64,000 bases of DNA from Rhizobium sp. R635 (GCF_002211285.1 NZ_LOKX01000001.1:434001-498000), one strand, 5' to 3'; numbered from the stretch's first letter, positions 1-9,751 are shown. The notes: generated by a model not told the origin, from the letters alone. Made by a program: numbers and translations.

Positions 1-1
1 T

Positions 2-1468
2 ATGCTGAATGTCGCAGCTCTCGAAATGTGGAACTCCGGCTCCATGGCCTTTGCGCTCGCGCCGACGCTGACGATGGGCGCGATCGAAGCGGTCAGCACC
101 CATGGCAGCGACGCGCTGAAAGACAAATATCTGGAAAAAATGGTGTCGGGCGAATGGAGCGGCACCATGAACCTGACGGAACCGCATGCCGGCTCCGATC
201 TCGGCGTCCTGAAGGCGCGCGCCGAGCGCCGCGCCGATGGCAGCTACCGCATCTTTGGCCAGAAGATCTTCATCACCTGGGGCGAGCATGACGCGGCCGA
301 CAACATCATCCATCTGGTGCTGGCCCGCCTTCCGGATGCGCCGGCCGGCACACGCGGCATCTCGCTTTTCCTGGTGCCGAAATTCCTGGTGAACGACGAC
401 GGTTCGCTTGGAGCCCGCAATGATCTGTTCTGCCACTCGCTGGAGCACAAGCTCGGCATCCACGGCTCGCCGACCTGCACGATGATCTACGGTGACGGTA
501 AATTCGGCGACGAAAAGGGTGCTGTCGGATGGCTGGTTGGCGAGGAGAACAAGGGGCTCGCCTGCATGTTCACGATGATGAACAATGCCCGTCTTGCCGT
601 CGGCATGCAGGGCGTTGCGGTCTCGGAGGCCGCCACCCAGAAGGCCGTCGCCTTTGCCAGGGAGCGCACGCAGGGCAGGGCGCCCGGCTGGACCGGCGCC
701 GGCATGAGCCCGATCGTCGAACATCCTGACGTCGCCCGCATGCTGCTGACCATGAAGGCGCTGACGCAGGGCGCGCGCGCCATTTCTTACGCCTGCGCCC
801 ATGCGATCGACATGTCTCACCTGGCAAGCGAGGGCCGCCATCATTGGCAGGAGCGCGCCGCCCTGCTGACGCCGATCGCCAAGTCCTTCTCGACGGATGC
901 CGGCGTCGAGGTCGCCTCGCTCGGCATTCAGGTGCATGGCGGCATGGGCTTCATCGAGGAGACGGGTGCAGCGCGTTATCTTCGCGACGCCCGCATTGCC
1001 CCGATCTACGAAGGCACCAACGGCATTCAGGCGATCGATCTCGTCACCCGCAAGCTGCCGCTCTCCGGCGGCGATCAGGTGAGAGGCTTCATCGCCGAGC
1101 TCAGGACGGTCGCCGATGATGTGCGTCACTCCAATCTCGATAGTTTCGGTCAAACGGCTGCAAGGCTCGACGCTGCCATCGCCGACCTCGACGAGACCAC
1201 TGCCTGGCTGTTGAAGATGCTTGCCGATGGCAGGGCCGCCGAGGCGCTCTCGGGCGCCACACCCTATCAGCGCCTGTTCGGGCTCGCGCTTACCGGCTGC
1301 TACCTCGCCAAGGGCGCTCTCGCCGGGAGTGCCGATGGCGCAGGCGAAGGCCGTATCGCACTTTGCCGTTTCGCCGCCGAAAATCTGCTGGCGGAAACCG
1401 CAGCCCTTCGCGACCGGGTCGTCAATGGCGCAGCCAGTCTCGCCGCCGCCCGCATCCTGCTTGCCTGA
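2..1468 (+). CDS. Acyl-CoA dehydrogenase (5'-truncated by window edge)
   Basis: This enzyme oxidises a fatty acyl-CoA to the trans-2-enoyl-CoA with FAD, the first step of beta-oxidation. The 488 visible residues contain the substrate/flavin motif NLTEPHAGSDLG near residue 57, a middle beta-barrel domain, a C-terminal helical domain with the catalytic-glutamate motif YEGTNGIQAIDL near residue 340, and an extra C-terminal tail. The tail is typical of the roughly 590-600 residue FadE-like/AidB-like subclass, so about 100 N-terminal residues lie outside the window. The first in-frame ATG, at position 2, is therefore not the true start. The stop is 9 bases before the enoyl-CoA hydratase start, which implies one operon for two consecutive beta-oxidation steps. 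Chain-length specificity cannot be read from the sequence. Confidence 0.93.
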   Translation: MLNVAALEMWNSGSMAFALAPTLTMGAIEAVSTHGSDALKDKYLEKMVSGEWSGTMNLTEPHAGSDLGVLKARAERRADGSYRIFGQKIFITWGEHDAADNIIHLVLARLPDAPAGTRGISLFLVPKFLVNDDGSLGARNDLFCHSLEHKLGIHGSPTCTMIYGDGKFGDEKGAVGWLVGEENKGLACMFTMMNNARLAVGMQGVAVSEAATQKAVAFARERTQGRAPGWTGAGMSPIVEHPDVARMLLTMKALTQGARAISYACAHAIDMSHLASEGRHHWQERAALLTPIAKSFSTDAGVEVASLGIQVHGGMGFIEETGAARYLRDARIAPIYEGTNGIQAIDLVTRKLPLSGGDQVRGFIAELRTVADDVRHSNLDSFGQTAARLDAAIADLDETTAWLLKMLADGRAAEALSGATPYQRLFGLALTGCYLAKGALAGSADGAGEGRIALCRFAAENLLAETAALRDRVVNGAASLAAARILLA

Positions 1469-1477
1469 GGAAACACA

Positions 1478-2230
1478 ATGACCGATCACATCGTCGTCGA
1501 ACAGCCTTCCGCCCATCCCGGCGTCCAGCTCATCCGCTTCAACCGGCCGGAAAAGAAGAACGCCATCACACGGGCCATGTACCGTGTGATGACCGATGCG
1601 CTGAATGCGGCGAACGCCAATCCCGAGATCCGCGCCACTGCCTTCCTCGGCACGGAAGGCTCATTCTCGGCCGGCAACGACATGGGCGATTTTCTCGCCG
1701 CGGCGATGGGCGGCGGCCTGGGGCAGGAGCTCCTCGATTTCCTCTATGCGCTGGTAAACGCTGAAAAGCCGATCGTTTCGGGCGTCGACGGACTTGCGAT
1801 CGGCATCGGCACCACGATGCATCTCCATTGCGATCTGACCATCGCCTCGGATCGAAGCCAGTTCCGCACTCCCTTCGTCGATCTGGCGCTGGTGCCGGAG
1901 GCGGCCTCGAGCCTCATCGCGCCGCGCCTGATGGGCCATCAGCGCGCCTTCGCCCTGCTTGCGGCGGGCGAAGCCTTTTCGGCTGAAGAGGCGAAGGAAG
2001 CCGGTCTGGTCTGGAAAGTCGTCGAACCGGGTGAAGTCGATGCCCTGACGCTTGCCACCGCAGCCCGCCTCGCGGCCAAACCGCCGGAAGCGCTACGCAT
2101 TGCCCGCGATCTCATCCGCGGCGAGCGCAGCGAAATCATCGCCCGCATCGACGAGGAGGCCCGGCATTTCTCGGCGCGCCTCAAGAGCGCCGAGGCCCGG
2201 GCCGCTTTCGAAGCCTTCATGCGTCGCTGA
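1478..2230 (+). CDS. Enoyl-CoA hydratase/isomerase family protein
   Basis: A 250-residue crotonase-fold protein, the usual length for a single-domain enoyl-CoA hydratase. The oxyanion-hole segments are visible as SAGNDMGDF (about residues 65-73) and DGLAIGIGTTMHLHCD (about 105-120). The stretch LVPEAASSLIAPRLMG resembles enoyl-CoA isomerase-like members, in which this glutamate acts in catalysis. It probably hydrates or isomerises the enoyl-CoA made by the dehydrogenase encoded 9 bases upstream, and is probably co-transcribed with it. It converges on the RNA methyltransferase gene with only 18 bases between the stops. Hydratase versus delta3,delta2-isomerase activity cannot be decided from sequence alone. 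Confidence 0.9.
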   Translation: MTDHIVVEQPSAHPGVQLIRFNRPEKKNAITRAMYRVMTDALNAANANPEIRATAFLGTEGSFSAGNDMGDFLAAAMGGGLGQELLDFLYALVNAEKPIVSGVDGLAIGIGTTMHLHCDLTIASDRSQFRTPFVDLALVPEAASSLIAPRLMGHQRAFALLAAGEAFSAEEAKEAGLVWKVVEPGEVDALTLATAARLAAKPPEALRIARDLIRGERSEIIARIDEEARHFSARLKSAEARAAFEAFMRR

Positions 2231-2248
2231 CACCGGCGGCCTCGACGC

Positions 2249-3499
2249 CTATTTTTCCAGCGTCGCCACCACCTCGACATGCGAGGTCCAGAGGAACTGG
2301 TCGATCGGCGTCACCCTGGTGATCCGGTAGCCGCCCTCGACGAGGATCGCGAGGTCGCGCGCCAGCGTCAATGGATTGCAGCTGACGGCCGCGATCTTCT
2401 TCACCGCCGAGCGCGCCAGTTCCTTGCACTGGAACTCAGCGCCCGCACGCGGCGGATCGAAGACGACGGCATCGAAAGGCTTGAACTCCTGCGTCATCAA
2501 AGGACGGCGAAAGAGATCGCGCTTCTCGATGGTGACGGGTTTCAGTCCCTGCGTGTTGCGTGCGGCGTGGTCGAGCGCGGCGAGCGCCGCGCCCTCCGCC
2601 TCGACCGCGTGCACACGGCCGATCCGCGCCAGCCGCAGCGAAAACGTACCGGCGCCGGCAAAGAGATCGGCAATTCGCTTCGCCTTGCCGGCATGGGCAA
2701 GCACCAGCTCCGCCATCGCCTCTTCCGCCGGTTTCGTCGCCTGGGCAAAGCCGCCCGGCGGCGGGGAAACCTGGACACCGCCGAAATCGATGAGCGGCTT
2801 CGACGGTTCGACCAGGATCTCTCCATTCACCGTCACGCGGGCAATGCCGCGCAGGCTGAGTACGGTCTCGATCGCCTTTCGCCGCTGCTGGTCGGAAAGT
2901 TTCTTCACTTCGTCGGCAGCGACATCGAGACCGGAGAGGGTTTCGAGCACCGCGACCCGGAAAGGTTCGGCATTGGTTGCCAGCGAGGCCGCAATCGCCT
3001 TGATCGCCGGCAGCCGGGCGATGATCCCTGCCGACGAGATCGGACATTCCTCGATCGCGACGATGTGGTGGCTTTCGGCCTGGTTGAAACCGATCAGCAT
3101 GTCCTTCTCGGTCTTACGCGCCGCAAACACCACGCGGCGGCGTTCGCCCGGCCGGGCCGGAACCACCTCGCCGACATCAGGCGTCAAACCCTTGGATTTC
3201 AGCGCTTCGATGACCAGTTGGCGCTTGAAGGCGCGGTAGGGGCCGTCTGTCAGATGCTGCAACGTGCAGCCGCCGCAGGTGCCGTTGACGCCGTCAGGAC
3301 CGAAATGCCGGCAGGGCGGTTCCTGCCGCTCGGTTGAAGGCGTCGTGATCGACATGATCGTGCCCTGGTTCCTGACGCGGGCGATTGCCACCGTTTCCCC
3401 GGGCAGGGAGAAGGGCACATAAACAGGTCCGCCGGCATTGCTTGCGATGCCGTCGCCCTGGGCGCCGAGTTTTTCGATCGTGACGGTTTCGGTGCTCAC
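2249..3499 (-). CDS. TrmA/RumA-family 5-methyluridine RNA methyltransferase
   Basis: This SAM-dependent enzyme methylates uridine C5 in rRNA or tRNA. The 416-residue product has an N-terminal TRAM-like segment, an iron-sulfur cysteine set at about C63, C75, C78 and C152, the SAM-binding motif DLFAGAGTFSLRLA, the VFDPPRAG motif and a catalytic cysteine in VSCNPLTLARDL (about C374). The reading frame stays open far upstream to 3985, but that part is antisense to tlyA. The supported start is GTG at 3499, where GTGA overlaps the tlyA stop by four bases and the product begins MSTETVTIEKLG. This overlap suggests translational coupling with tlyA, another RNA methyltransferase. RlmD/RlmC-type rRNA activity is likelier than TrmA-type because of the FeS cysteines, but the target base is not certain. 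Confidence 0.93.
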   Translation of the reverse strand: MSTETVTIEKLGAQGDGIASNAGGPVYVPFSLPGETVAIARVRNQGTIMSITTPSTERQEPPCRHFGPDGVNGTCGGCTLQHLTDGPYRAFKRQLVIEALKSKGLTPDVGEVVPARPGERRRVVFAARKTEKDMLIGFNQAESHHIVAIEECPISSAGIIARLPAIKAIAASLATNAEPFRVAVLETLSGLDVAADEVKKLSDQQRRKAIETVLSLRGIARVTVNGEILVEPSKPLIDFGGVQVSPPPGGFAQATKPAEEAMAELVLAHAGKAKRIADLFAGAGTFSLRLARIGRVHAVEAEGAALAALDHAARNTQGLKPVTIEKRDLFRRPLMTQEFKPFDAVVFDPPRAGAEFQCKELARSAVKKIAAVSCNPLTLARDLAILVEGGYRITRVTPIDQFLWTSHVEVVATLEK

Positions 3500-4242
3500 G
3501 GTTTCAATCCTGCCAGAAGGAATTCCTGATTGCCGTCGCCGCCGGAAATCGGGGAGGGGATGAGGCCATGGCTTTTCCAGCCCATGTCCTCGATGAACCA
3601 GCGCTCCAATTCCGAGGCGACGGCCGGAGCGGAAGCGGGATCTTTCAGCAAGCCGCCCTTGCCGATCGCCTCGCGCCCGGCCTCGAACTGCGGCTTGACC
3701 AGCAGGACGGCTGTCGCGCCCGGCTCGGCGATATCGAGCGCCGGCGCCAATGCGAGCTTCAGCGAGATGAAGGAAACGTCGGAAACGATGAAGGTGGCGG
3801 AATGGCCGATATCGTCTGCCGTCAGGTTGCGGGCGTTGAGGCCTTCCTTGTTCGTCACGCGCGGATCGCCCGATATGCGCGGATGCATCTGCCCATGGCC
3901 GACATCGATCGCCGTGACGTGCGCAGCACCCCGCTGCAGCAGCACCTCGGTGAAGCCGCCTGTGGAAGCGCCGATATCGAGACACTGATGGCCGCCAGGG
4001 TCGAGGCGGAAATGATCGAGGGCTGCGGCAAGCTTCAGCGCTGCGCGCGAGACATAGTCCTGCGCGGGATCATCGATCTCTATTGCCGCGTCTTCGCCAA
4101 AGAGCGCGCCGGCTTTCGTTATCACCTGGCCGCCGATCCTGACCGTGCCGCGCTGCACGGCGTCGCGAGCCCGCGAGCGGCTGGAAAAGAGGCCGCGGGA
4201 AACGAGAAGCTGGTCGAGGCGGTGGCTGTTTTGATCGGACAT
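3496..4242 (-). CDS. tlyA: TlyA-family rRNA 2'-O-methyltransferase (hemolysin-like)
   Basis: A 248-residue protein with an N-terminal S4 RNA-binding domain (about residues 7-70, starting HRLDQLLVSRGLFSSRSRA) and an FtsJ/RrmJ-like SAM domain with the motif CLDIGASTGGFTEVLL. Characterised TlyA proteins 2'-O-methylate cytidines in 16S and 23S rRNA; the 'hemolysin' label is historical. The frame is open upstream to 4362, but the ATG at 4242 (MSDQNSHRLDQ) places the S4 domain at the usual distance from the N-terminus. Its TGA overlaps the GTG of the following methyltransferase gene. In rhizobia tlyA often lies close to dxs; here the chemoreceptor and DUF4424 genes on the other strand lie between them. 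Confidence 0.92.
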   Translation of the reverse strand: MSDQNSHRLDQLLVSRGLFSSRSRARDAVQRGTVRIGGQVITKAGALFGEDAAIEIDDPAQDYVSRAALKLAAALDHFRLDPGGHQCLDIGASTGGFTEVLLQRGAAHVTAIDVGHGQMHPRISGDPRVTNKEGLNARNLTADDIGHSATFIVSDVSFISLKLALAPALDIAEPGATAVLLVKPQFEAGREAIGKGGLLKDPASAPAVASELERWFIEDMGWKSHGLIPSPISGGDGNQEFLLAGLKP

Positions 4243-4373
4243 CGGCTGTGAATGACCGGCAAAGCGGCTGCTTGCAAGCTTTTTGTTCCCGAGAGCGTCA
4301 TTGACCCTCAAAAGCTTTCGGCGATAATCCTGCCGCGGCAATCGCGGGGCGGCCGCAGGCAAGGGGGTGTTTC

Positions 4374-5369
4374 ATGATGAAGCTCTTCACTCTTCTAGTC
4401 GCGGCGGCGGCGATCGCTTCGCCCGCGCTTGCGAACGATACGATGGCCGAGGTCAAGACCGGCGGGCTGATTTTCGCCCAATCCGACGATGTCAGCATGG
4501 CGGAAGAGGATCTTTTCATCTCCGCCTCGGAAGTGCGCGTCGGCTACGTCTTCGAGAACATGTCCGACAAGGACGTCGAGAGCCTGGTTGCCTTTCCGAT
4601 GCCCGACATAACGGGCCAGGTGGACAACAATTCAGCCATATCGGACTATGACAGCGATAATTTCCTGCATTTTTCCACCGTGCAGGACGGCAGGCCGATC
4701 ACCGCCAAGCTGCAGCAGCGCGTCATCTCGCTTGGCATCGACGTGACGGACGAGTTTGCCAAATACGCCATTCCCGTCCTGCCCTACAGCCAGAAGACTC
4801 TCGACGCACTCGCCAAGCTTCCCGAAGCCGTCCGAAAGGACTGGATCGCCCGCGGCCTGATCTATGCGATTACGGACGCCGATCTTGTGCCGCTCTGGAC
4901 GCTACGTTCGACCTATTGGTGGCGCACCACCTTTCCGGCGAAGAAGAAGGTCAGTGTCCAGCATCGCTACACGCCGGCCGTCGGCGGCACCGTGGCCATC
5001 AGCTTTCTCGAAGGTGGCGAGCCGAAGGGCGAACGCTTCGAGGAATATTCCCGCAAATACTGCCTGGATGCGGACTTTGTCAGAACTGCCCGGCAGCGGG
5101 CGGGGGAGGCCGAAGCCGGCGGAGCCAACTATACCGAAAGCTGGATCTCCTATGTGCTGTCGACCGGCGCCAACTGGGCGGGGCCGATCCGGCGCTTCCA
5201 GCTCACGATTGACAAGGGCAAGCCCGGCAGTCTCATCAGCTTCTGCGGCAGCAACGTTCAGAAGATCGGTCCGACGACCTTCCGGATGACAGCGGAGGAT
5301 TTCGATCCCGAGAGGGATTTCGATATTCTGATCCTCAATTCGCCGGAAGCGGAACCGAAGACGCCTTGA
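4374..5369 (+). CDS. Exported DUF4424-domain protein
   Basis: A 331-residue protein with a clear Sec signal peptide: MMKLF, then an alanine-rich hydrophobic run, then cleavage after SPALA near residue 20. The mature part begins NDTMAEVKTGGLIF and matches the DUF4424 family, for which no biochemical function is established. The second half has many aromatic residues and an extracellular-type beta-rich composition (RSTYWWRTTFPAKKK, VQHRYTPAVGG), with a cysteine pair near SFCGS and KYCLDADF that could form a disulfide. It appears monocistronic: it is divergent from tlyA and followed by a hairpin at 5461. The assigned start ATG ATG at 4374 follows CAAGGGGGTGTTTC, which contains a G-rich ribosome-binding site. 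Confidence 0.85.
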   Translation: MMKLFTLLVAAAAIASPALANDTMAEVKTGGLIFAQSDDVSMAEEDLFISASEVRVGYVFENMSDKDVESLVAFPMPDITGQVDNNSAISDYDSDNFLHFSTVQDGRPITAKLQQRVISLGIDVTDEFAKYAIPVLPYSQKTLDALAKLPEAVRKDWIARGLIYAITDADLVPLWTLRSTYWWRTTFPAKKKVSVQHRYTPAVGGTVAISFLEGGEPKGERFEEYSRKYCLDADFVRTARQRAGEAEAGGANYTESWISYVLSTGANWAGPIRRFQLTIDKGKPGSLISFCGSNVQKIGPTTFRMTAEDFDPERDFDILILNSPEAEPKTP

Positions 5370-5460
5370 TTTAAGCAACTTTAATCATGGCTTGGGCCGC
5401 TGCTGCTCCGCCTAATTTAAACAAATCTAAAGCTCGCCCGCATAGGTTCGGTTCGATTGC

Positions 5461-5480
5461 AGCGGTTCGTTTGAACCGCT
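5461..5480 (+). terminator. Possible terminator hairpin after DUF4424 gene
   Basis: AGCGGTTC and GAACCGCT form a perfect 8-bp stem around a GTTT loop, about 90 bases after the DUF4424 stop and before the chemoreceptor start. No run of T follows, only TTCG, so it could equally be a processing or attenuation hairpin. Confidence 0.4.
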
Positions 5481-5603
5481 TCGTGCCATGAAGGCGCAAG
5501 GCGTCTCCCCGCCGATCATGTTCCTAATTCAGAAGGTCCTGCGGTTGCGCTTCAGGCGCGACCCGCCTTCGCCGCGTTGACTGTCGTCAGGAGAAATTCA
5601 CCG

Positions 5604-7544
5604 ATGTCCGCTAAAAACATATCCTTGAACGGGAAGCTTGCGGCCACGTTCGCAGCCCTCATCCTCATCTTCGTGTCCGTTTCCGCCTTCGTTTATTCCA
5701 AGGCGACGGCATCGGCGGCCGCTTCCGCCGAGCAGGAAAAGTCCGAGCTGCTGGTCAACCAGATCGACGATGCGCTGCAGGCGATGCTCGAGCAGGCCGT
5801 CAATCTGCGCGGCTTCATTCTCTTCCGCAGCGACAGCACCTACGGCGATATCTTCGCCAACCGCGAGCGCATGCTGAAGGCGATCGCCGCCGCCAAGCAG
5901 ACGGCCGCAGCCGAACCGCCACTGGTCGAAATGATCGACGGCATGCAGAAGGCTGCCGACCTTTATTTCCATGAGCTCGCCGAGCCGCAGACCAAGGCGC
6001 GCAAGGAAACCGACATGCCGATCGAGGAAGTCGTCAAGATCGGCGTCAACGCCACCAAGGGCCAGCTCGACGGTTTCCGCCAGGCTTCCGCCAAGATCAA
6101 GGCCACCGCACGCGAAAAGTCGAATGCGCTCGCTGCGCTTCGGGCCGATGCCAACAGCGATCTGGCGACGACGCTGCTTGCCGGTGGCATCCTTGCCTCG
6201 CTTGCCGCCGCCGTTCTCGCCTGGCTCATGTCGCGCACCATCGTCCGCCCGATCGTCGGCATGACGGCTGCCATGGATCGCCTGGCCGGCGGTGAAAACG
6301 ATATCGAGGTTCCGGCCACGGACCGCGGTGACGAAGTCGGCCGCATGGCCCAGTCGGTGCTGGTCTTTAAGCAGGCCGCGATCGAGAAGCTGCGCCTTTC
6401 CGGCGAGACCGACCGCATGCGCGACGACGCCGAGCGCCAGCGCCGGGCAACCGACGAACAGAAGGCTCGCGAGGAGGGCGAACTCCGCTTTGCCATCGAC
6501 GCTCTGGCTGGCGGCCTGGCCGGCCTTGCCGAGGGCGATGTCGCCGCGCGCATCCAGACGCCGTTCGCGTCGCAATATGATAGCCTGCGCAGCGACTTCA
6601 ACCATGCCGTCGAAAAGCTGCAGGCGGCTCTCCAGTCGGTCGGCCACAACGCCTCGGCGATCAACGCCGGCGCCGGCGAGATCCGCTCCGCCGCCGACGA
6701 TCTTGCCCACCGCACCGAGCAGCAGGCTGCCGCCGTCGAAGAAACCGCAGCAGCGCTCGAGGAAGTGACCACGACGGTCCGCGACAGCGCCAAGCGCGCC
6801 GAGGATGTCGGCAATCTCGTCGAGCGTACCCGCGTCGGTGCCGAAAAATCCGGCGAAGTCGTCCGCAAGGCTGTCTCTGCCATGGAGCAGATCGAGAAAT
6901 CCTCGGGCGAAATCTCCAACATCATCGGCGTTATCGACGACATTGCCTTCCAGACCAACTTGCTTGCTCTCAACGCAGGCGTCGAAGCAGCGCGCGCCGG
7001 TGAAGCCGGCAAGGGCTTTGCCGTCGTCGCCCAGGAAGTGCGCGAGCTCGCCCAGCGCTCGGCCAATGCCGCCAAGGAGATCAAGGCGCTGATCACCAAT
7101 TCCGGCACCCACGTCCAGACCGGGGTGTCGCTGGTCGGCGAAACCGGCAAGGCCTTGGAAGCGATCGTCGCCGAAGTGCAGGAAATCAACCACCACGTCA
7201 ACGCGATCGTCACCGCTACGCGCGAACAGTCGATCGGCCTTCAGGAAATCAACACCGCCGTCAACAATATGGACCAGGGCACGCAGCAGAACGCCGCGAT
7301 GGTCGAAGAACAGACCGCGGCAAGCCATGCGCTCGCCCAGGAAGCAAACGCCCTCGACGAGCTGCTGCATCAGTTCAAGTTGGGCCAGGTGAGCGCCGCT
7401 GCCGCCGCACCGCGCGCCGCCGCCGCCACCTCCCGCCCGGTCGCCTCACCGGCCCGCGCGCTGACCCGCACCGTCGCCAAGGCTTTCGGCGGCAGGCAGG
7501 CAAGTGCTGCGGCTGCGGTTCAGGAAGAGTGGACGGAGTTCTGA
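5604..7544 (+). CDS. Methyl-accepting chemotaxis protein
   Basis: A 646-residue transmembrane chemoreceptor. It has an N-terminal membrane helix ([21 protein letters not shown]), a periplasmic helical sensor of about 150 residues, a second membrane helix near residues 190-210 and one HAMP domain ([19 protein letters not shown]). A second HAMP-like segment ([20 protein letters not shown]) follows, then the conserved signalling hairpin with [20 protein letters not shown]. The C-terminus is EEWTEF, which resembles the NWETF-type tethering pentapeptide recognised by CheR/CheB. The ATG at 5604 is chosen because CAGGAGAAATTCACCG precedes it; an in-frame TTG at 5577 would place the ribosome site inside the gene. 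It is transcribed alone and ends in a strong terminator. The ligand is unknown. Confidence 0.94.
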   Translation: MSAKNISLNGKLAATFAALILIFVSVSAFVYSKATASAAASAEQEKSELLVNQIDDALQAMLEQAVNLRGFILFRSDSTYGDIFANRERMLKAIAAAKQTAAAEPPLVEMIDGMQKAADLYFHELAEPQTKARKETDMPIEEVVKIGVNATKGQLDGFRQASAKIKATAREKSNALAALRADANSDLATTLLAGGILASLAAAVLAWLMSRTIVRPIVGMTAAMDRLAGGENDIEVPATDRGDEVGRMAQSVLVFKQAAIEKLRLSGETDRMRDDAERQRRATDEQKAREEGELRFAIDALAGGLAGLAEGDVAARIQTPFASQYDSLRSDFNHAVEKLQAALQSVGHNASAINAGAGEIRSAADDLAHRTEQQAAAVEETAAALEEVTTTVRDSAKRAEDVGNLVERTRVGAEKSGEVVRKAVSAMEQIEKSSGEISNIIGVIDDIAFQTNLLALNAGVEAARAGEAGKGFAVVAQEVRELAQRSANAAKEIKALITNSGTHVQTGVSLVGETGKALEAIVAEVQEINHHVNAIVTATREQSIGLQEINTAVNNMDQGTQQNAAMVEEQTAASHALAQEANALDELLHQFKLGQVSAAAAAPRAAAATSRPVASPARALTRTVAKAFGGRQASAAAAVQEEWTEF

Positions 7545-7577
7545 GAGCGTCGCTTTCGGAAGGGGCGTAAAATGCAG

Positions 7578-7607
7578 AGGGCGGCGCAGAGATGTGCCGC
7601 CCTTTTT
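7578..7607 (+). terminator. Rho-independent terminator of chemoreceptor gene
   Basis: AGGGCGGC and GCCGCCCT form an 8-bp GC-rich stem (extendable by GC/GT) around a short loop and are followed by TTTTT. It lies 33 bases after the chemoreceptor stop. Confidence 0.85.
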
Positions 7608-7626
7608 AACTGACGAATCTGCTTGG

Positions 7627-7669
7627 TGGCCCCCTCATCCGCCCTACCGTAGGGCGGATGAGGGGGCCA
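7627..7669. repeat. Perfect 21-bp inverted repeat between convergent genes
   Basis: Two 21-base arms, 7627-7647 and 7649-7669, are exact reverse complements around a single base. The arms contain CCCCTCATCCGCCCT, which matches the outer end of the mosaic repeat at 22367 (GCCCCTCATCC). It lies between the chemoreceptor terminator and the end of dxs, so it could terminate dxs on the minus strand or be a solo piece of a dispersed palindromic element. Confidence 0.8.
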
Positions 7670-7690
7670 CACGGCACACCTCACATAATC

Positions 7691-9607
7691 TTATCCCGCC
7701 ACGCCCACAGCAACACCACGCCCCAGCGCCCTGAACACCGTCGACACAATCCCGGCGCGATCAAGCCCCGCATGAGCGTGCATAGCCTCGGGCTTGGCCT
7801 GCTCCATCCAGATGTCGGGCATGACGAGCGAGCGTATTTTCAGCCCATTGTCGAGCAGGCCTTCGCCGGCGAGGAATTGCATCACCTGGCTGCCGAAGCC
7901 GCCGACAGAGCCTTCCTCGACGGTGATCAGCATCTCGTGGTGACGGGCGAGCTGACGGATGAGATCGTGGTCGAGCGGCTTGGCGAAGCGCGCATCGGCG
8001 ACTGTCGTCGAAAGTCCGGCCGCGTCGAGATCTTCGGCGGCAAGCAGACAGTCGGCAAGCCGTGTACCGAAGGAGAGCAGCGCCACCTTGGCGCCTTCCT
8101 TGACGATGCGGCCCTTGCCGATCTGCAGGATTTCGCCGCGCACCGGCATCTCGACGCCGACGCCTTCGCCGCGCGGATAACGGAACGAGATCGGCCCGGC
8201 GTCATAGGCGGCGGCTGTACGCACCATATGCTTGAGTTCCGCCTCGTCGGCTGCCGCCATCACCACGAAGCCGGGCAGGGTGGCGAGGAAGGCGGTGTCG
8301 AACGAACCGGCATGTGTCGGTCCATCGGCGCCGACGAAACCGGCACGGTCGATCGGGAAGCGCACCGGCAGGCCCTGGATCGCGACATCGTGCACGACCT
8401 GGTCATAGGCGCGCTGCAGGAAGGTGGAATAGAGCGCCGCGAACGGCTTGTAGCCTTCGGCCGCAAGGCCGGCGGCGAAGGTCACGGCATGCTGTTCGGC
8501 AATGCCGACGTCGAAGCAGCGCGACGGAAAGGCTTCGGCGAGCTTGTCGAGGCCGGTGCCATTCGGCATGGCGGCAGTGATGCCGACGATCTTGTCGTCG
8601 AGAGTCGCTTCCTGCACCAGCGCTTCGGCAAAGACGCTAGTATAGCTCGGCGCGTTCGGCTTGACCCGCGCCTGGGCGCCGGTGATGACGTCGAACTTGT
8701 TGACCCCGTGATATTTATCGGCTGCGGCTTCCGCCGGCGGATAGCCCTTGCCCTTCTGTGTGACCACATGGATCAGCACCGGCCCGCGCCCATTGTCGCG
8801 CACGTTTCGCAGCACCGGCAGAAGGTGTTCGAAGGAATGCCCGTCGATCGGCCCGATATGATAAAAGCCCATCTCCTCGAACATCGTGCCGCCGGTGACG
8901 TAGCCGCGCGCATGTTCCACGGCGCGGGTAATGGCCCGGTCGATATTCTTGCCGAGATAGGCCGTCAGCTTCTTGCCGAAGTCGCGGAAGCCCATATAGG
9001 TGCGGCCCGAGGCGAGGCGGGCGAGATAGGCGCTCATTGCACCCGTCGGCGGCGCGATCGACATGTCGTTGTCGTTGAGGATGACGATGAGGCGGGCATC
9101 GAGCGCGCCGGCATTGTTCAGCGCCTCATAGGCCATGCCGGCCGACATCGCCCCGTCGCCGATGACGGCGATGACGCGGCGGTCGTTCTTGTCGAGATCG
9201 GCGGCGATCGCCATGCCGAGGCCGGCCGAGATCGAGGTCGAAGAGTGCGCCGCCCCGAAGGGATCATATTCGCTCTCTGCCCGGCGGGTGAAGCCGGAAA
9301 GACCGTTTTCCTGGCGCAGCGTCCGGATGCGGTCGCGTCGGCCGGTCAGAATCTTGTGCGGATAGCATTGATGGCCGACATCGAAAATCAGCCGGTCGTT
9401 CGGCGTGTCGAAGACACTGTGGATGGCGATCGTCAGCTCGACCACGCCGAGGCCGGCGCCGAGATGGCCGCCGGTGCGCGATACCGCATCGATCATTTCA
9501 TCCCGGACTTCGCGGGCAAGCTGCGGCAGGTCGCGATCCTCGAGCTTGCGCAGGTCGGCGGGGTAGATGACCTGGTCGAGCAGGGGGGTCTTCGGCAGTT
9601 GTGTCAC
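7691..9607 (-). CDS. dxs: 1-deoxy-D-xylulose-5-phosphate synthase
   Basis: Dxs condenses pyruvate and glyceraldehyde 3-phosphate with thiamine diphosphate, the entry step of the MEP isoprenoid pathway; ispH of the same pathway is at 49.8 kb. The 638-residue product has full family length. It has the catalytic-histidine region [16 protein letters not shown] (about residues 40-60), the thiamine-binding motif [16 protein letters not shown] extending to NDNDMS, and the second-domain motif [12 protein letters not shown]. The start is GTG at 9607 ([12 protein letters not shown]), preceded by an AAAGAAAGAGCG purine stretch. It converges on the chemoreceptor gene with repeat sequence between them. 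Confidence 0.97.
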   Translation of the reverse strand: MTQLPKTPLLDQVIYPADLRKLEDRDLPQLAREVRDEMIDAVSRTGGHLGAGLGVVELTIAIHSVFDTPNDRLIFDVGHQCYPHKILTGRRDRIRTLRQENGLSGFTRRAESEYDPFGAAHSSTSISAGLGMAIAADLDKNDRRVIAVIGDGAMSAGMAYEALNNAGALDARLIVILNDNDMSIAPPTGAMSAYLARLASGRTYMGFRDFGKKLTAYLGKNIDRAITRAVEHARGYVTGGTMFEEMGFYHIGPIDGHSFEHLLPVLRNVRDNGRGPVLIHVVTQKGKGYPPAEAAADKYHGVNKFDVITGAQARVKPNAPSYTSVFAEALVQEATLDDKIVGITAAMPNGTGLDKLAEAFPSRCFDVGIAEQHAVTFAAGLAAEGYKPFAALYSTFLQRAYDQVVHDVAIQGLPVRFPIDRAGFVGADGPTHAGSFDTAFLATLPGFVVMAAADEAELKHMVRTAAAYDAGPISFRYPRGEGVGVEMPVRGEILQIGKGRIVKEGAKVALLSFGTRLADCLLAAEDLDAAGLSTTVADARFAKPLDHDLIRQLARHHEMLITVEEGSVGGFGSQVMQFLAGEGLLDNGLKIRSLVMPDIWMEQAKPEAMHAHAGLDRAGIVSTVFRALGRGVAVGVAG

Positions 9608-9701
9608 GGGCGGGCGCTCTTTCTTGCTTTTCCTTATTCCGCTTTATTCGATTAGAATGCGGCAAAACAAGTGCATTTCAGGAACCGAAGGTTTGCACCT
9701 T

Positions 9702-9751
9702 AGAACATGATGCCGAAAAGTGTGAACGGTTTTCGGGCAACATCATGCTCT
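9702..9751. repeat. 50-bp imperfect palindrome upstream of dxs
   Basis: AGAACATGATGCCGAAAA on one side and TTTTCGGGCAACATCATGCTCT on the other form an imperfect inverted repeat around GTGTGAACGG. The CATGATGCCGAAAAGTGTG...TTTTCGG pattern is familiar as a dispersed intergenic element in Rhizobiaceae. It lies between the start of dxs and the end of the pirin gene, so it could form the end of the pirin transcript or lie within the dxs promoter region. Confidence 0.65.

Noticed and set aside
3500..3985. N-terminal extension of the TrmA/RumA-type gene to 578 residues
   Set aside because: The extension overlaps tlyA in another frame and is Arg/Gly-rich with no family match. The GTGA overlap at 3496-3499 fixes the start.
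5598..7370. 590-codon open frame on the minus strand
   Set aside because: It is entirely antisense to the chemoreceptor gene; high GC codon bias keeps the opposite frame free of stops. Its translation has no recognisable domain.
7658..9655. 665-codon open frame on the plus strand
   Set aside because: It is antisense to dxs, which has full catalytic motifs. The plus-strand product is low-complexity, Arg/Gly/His rich and has no family match.
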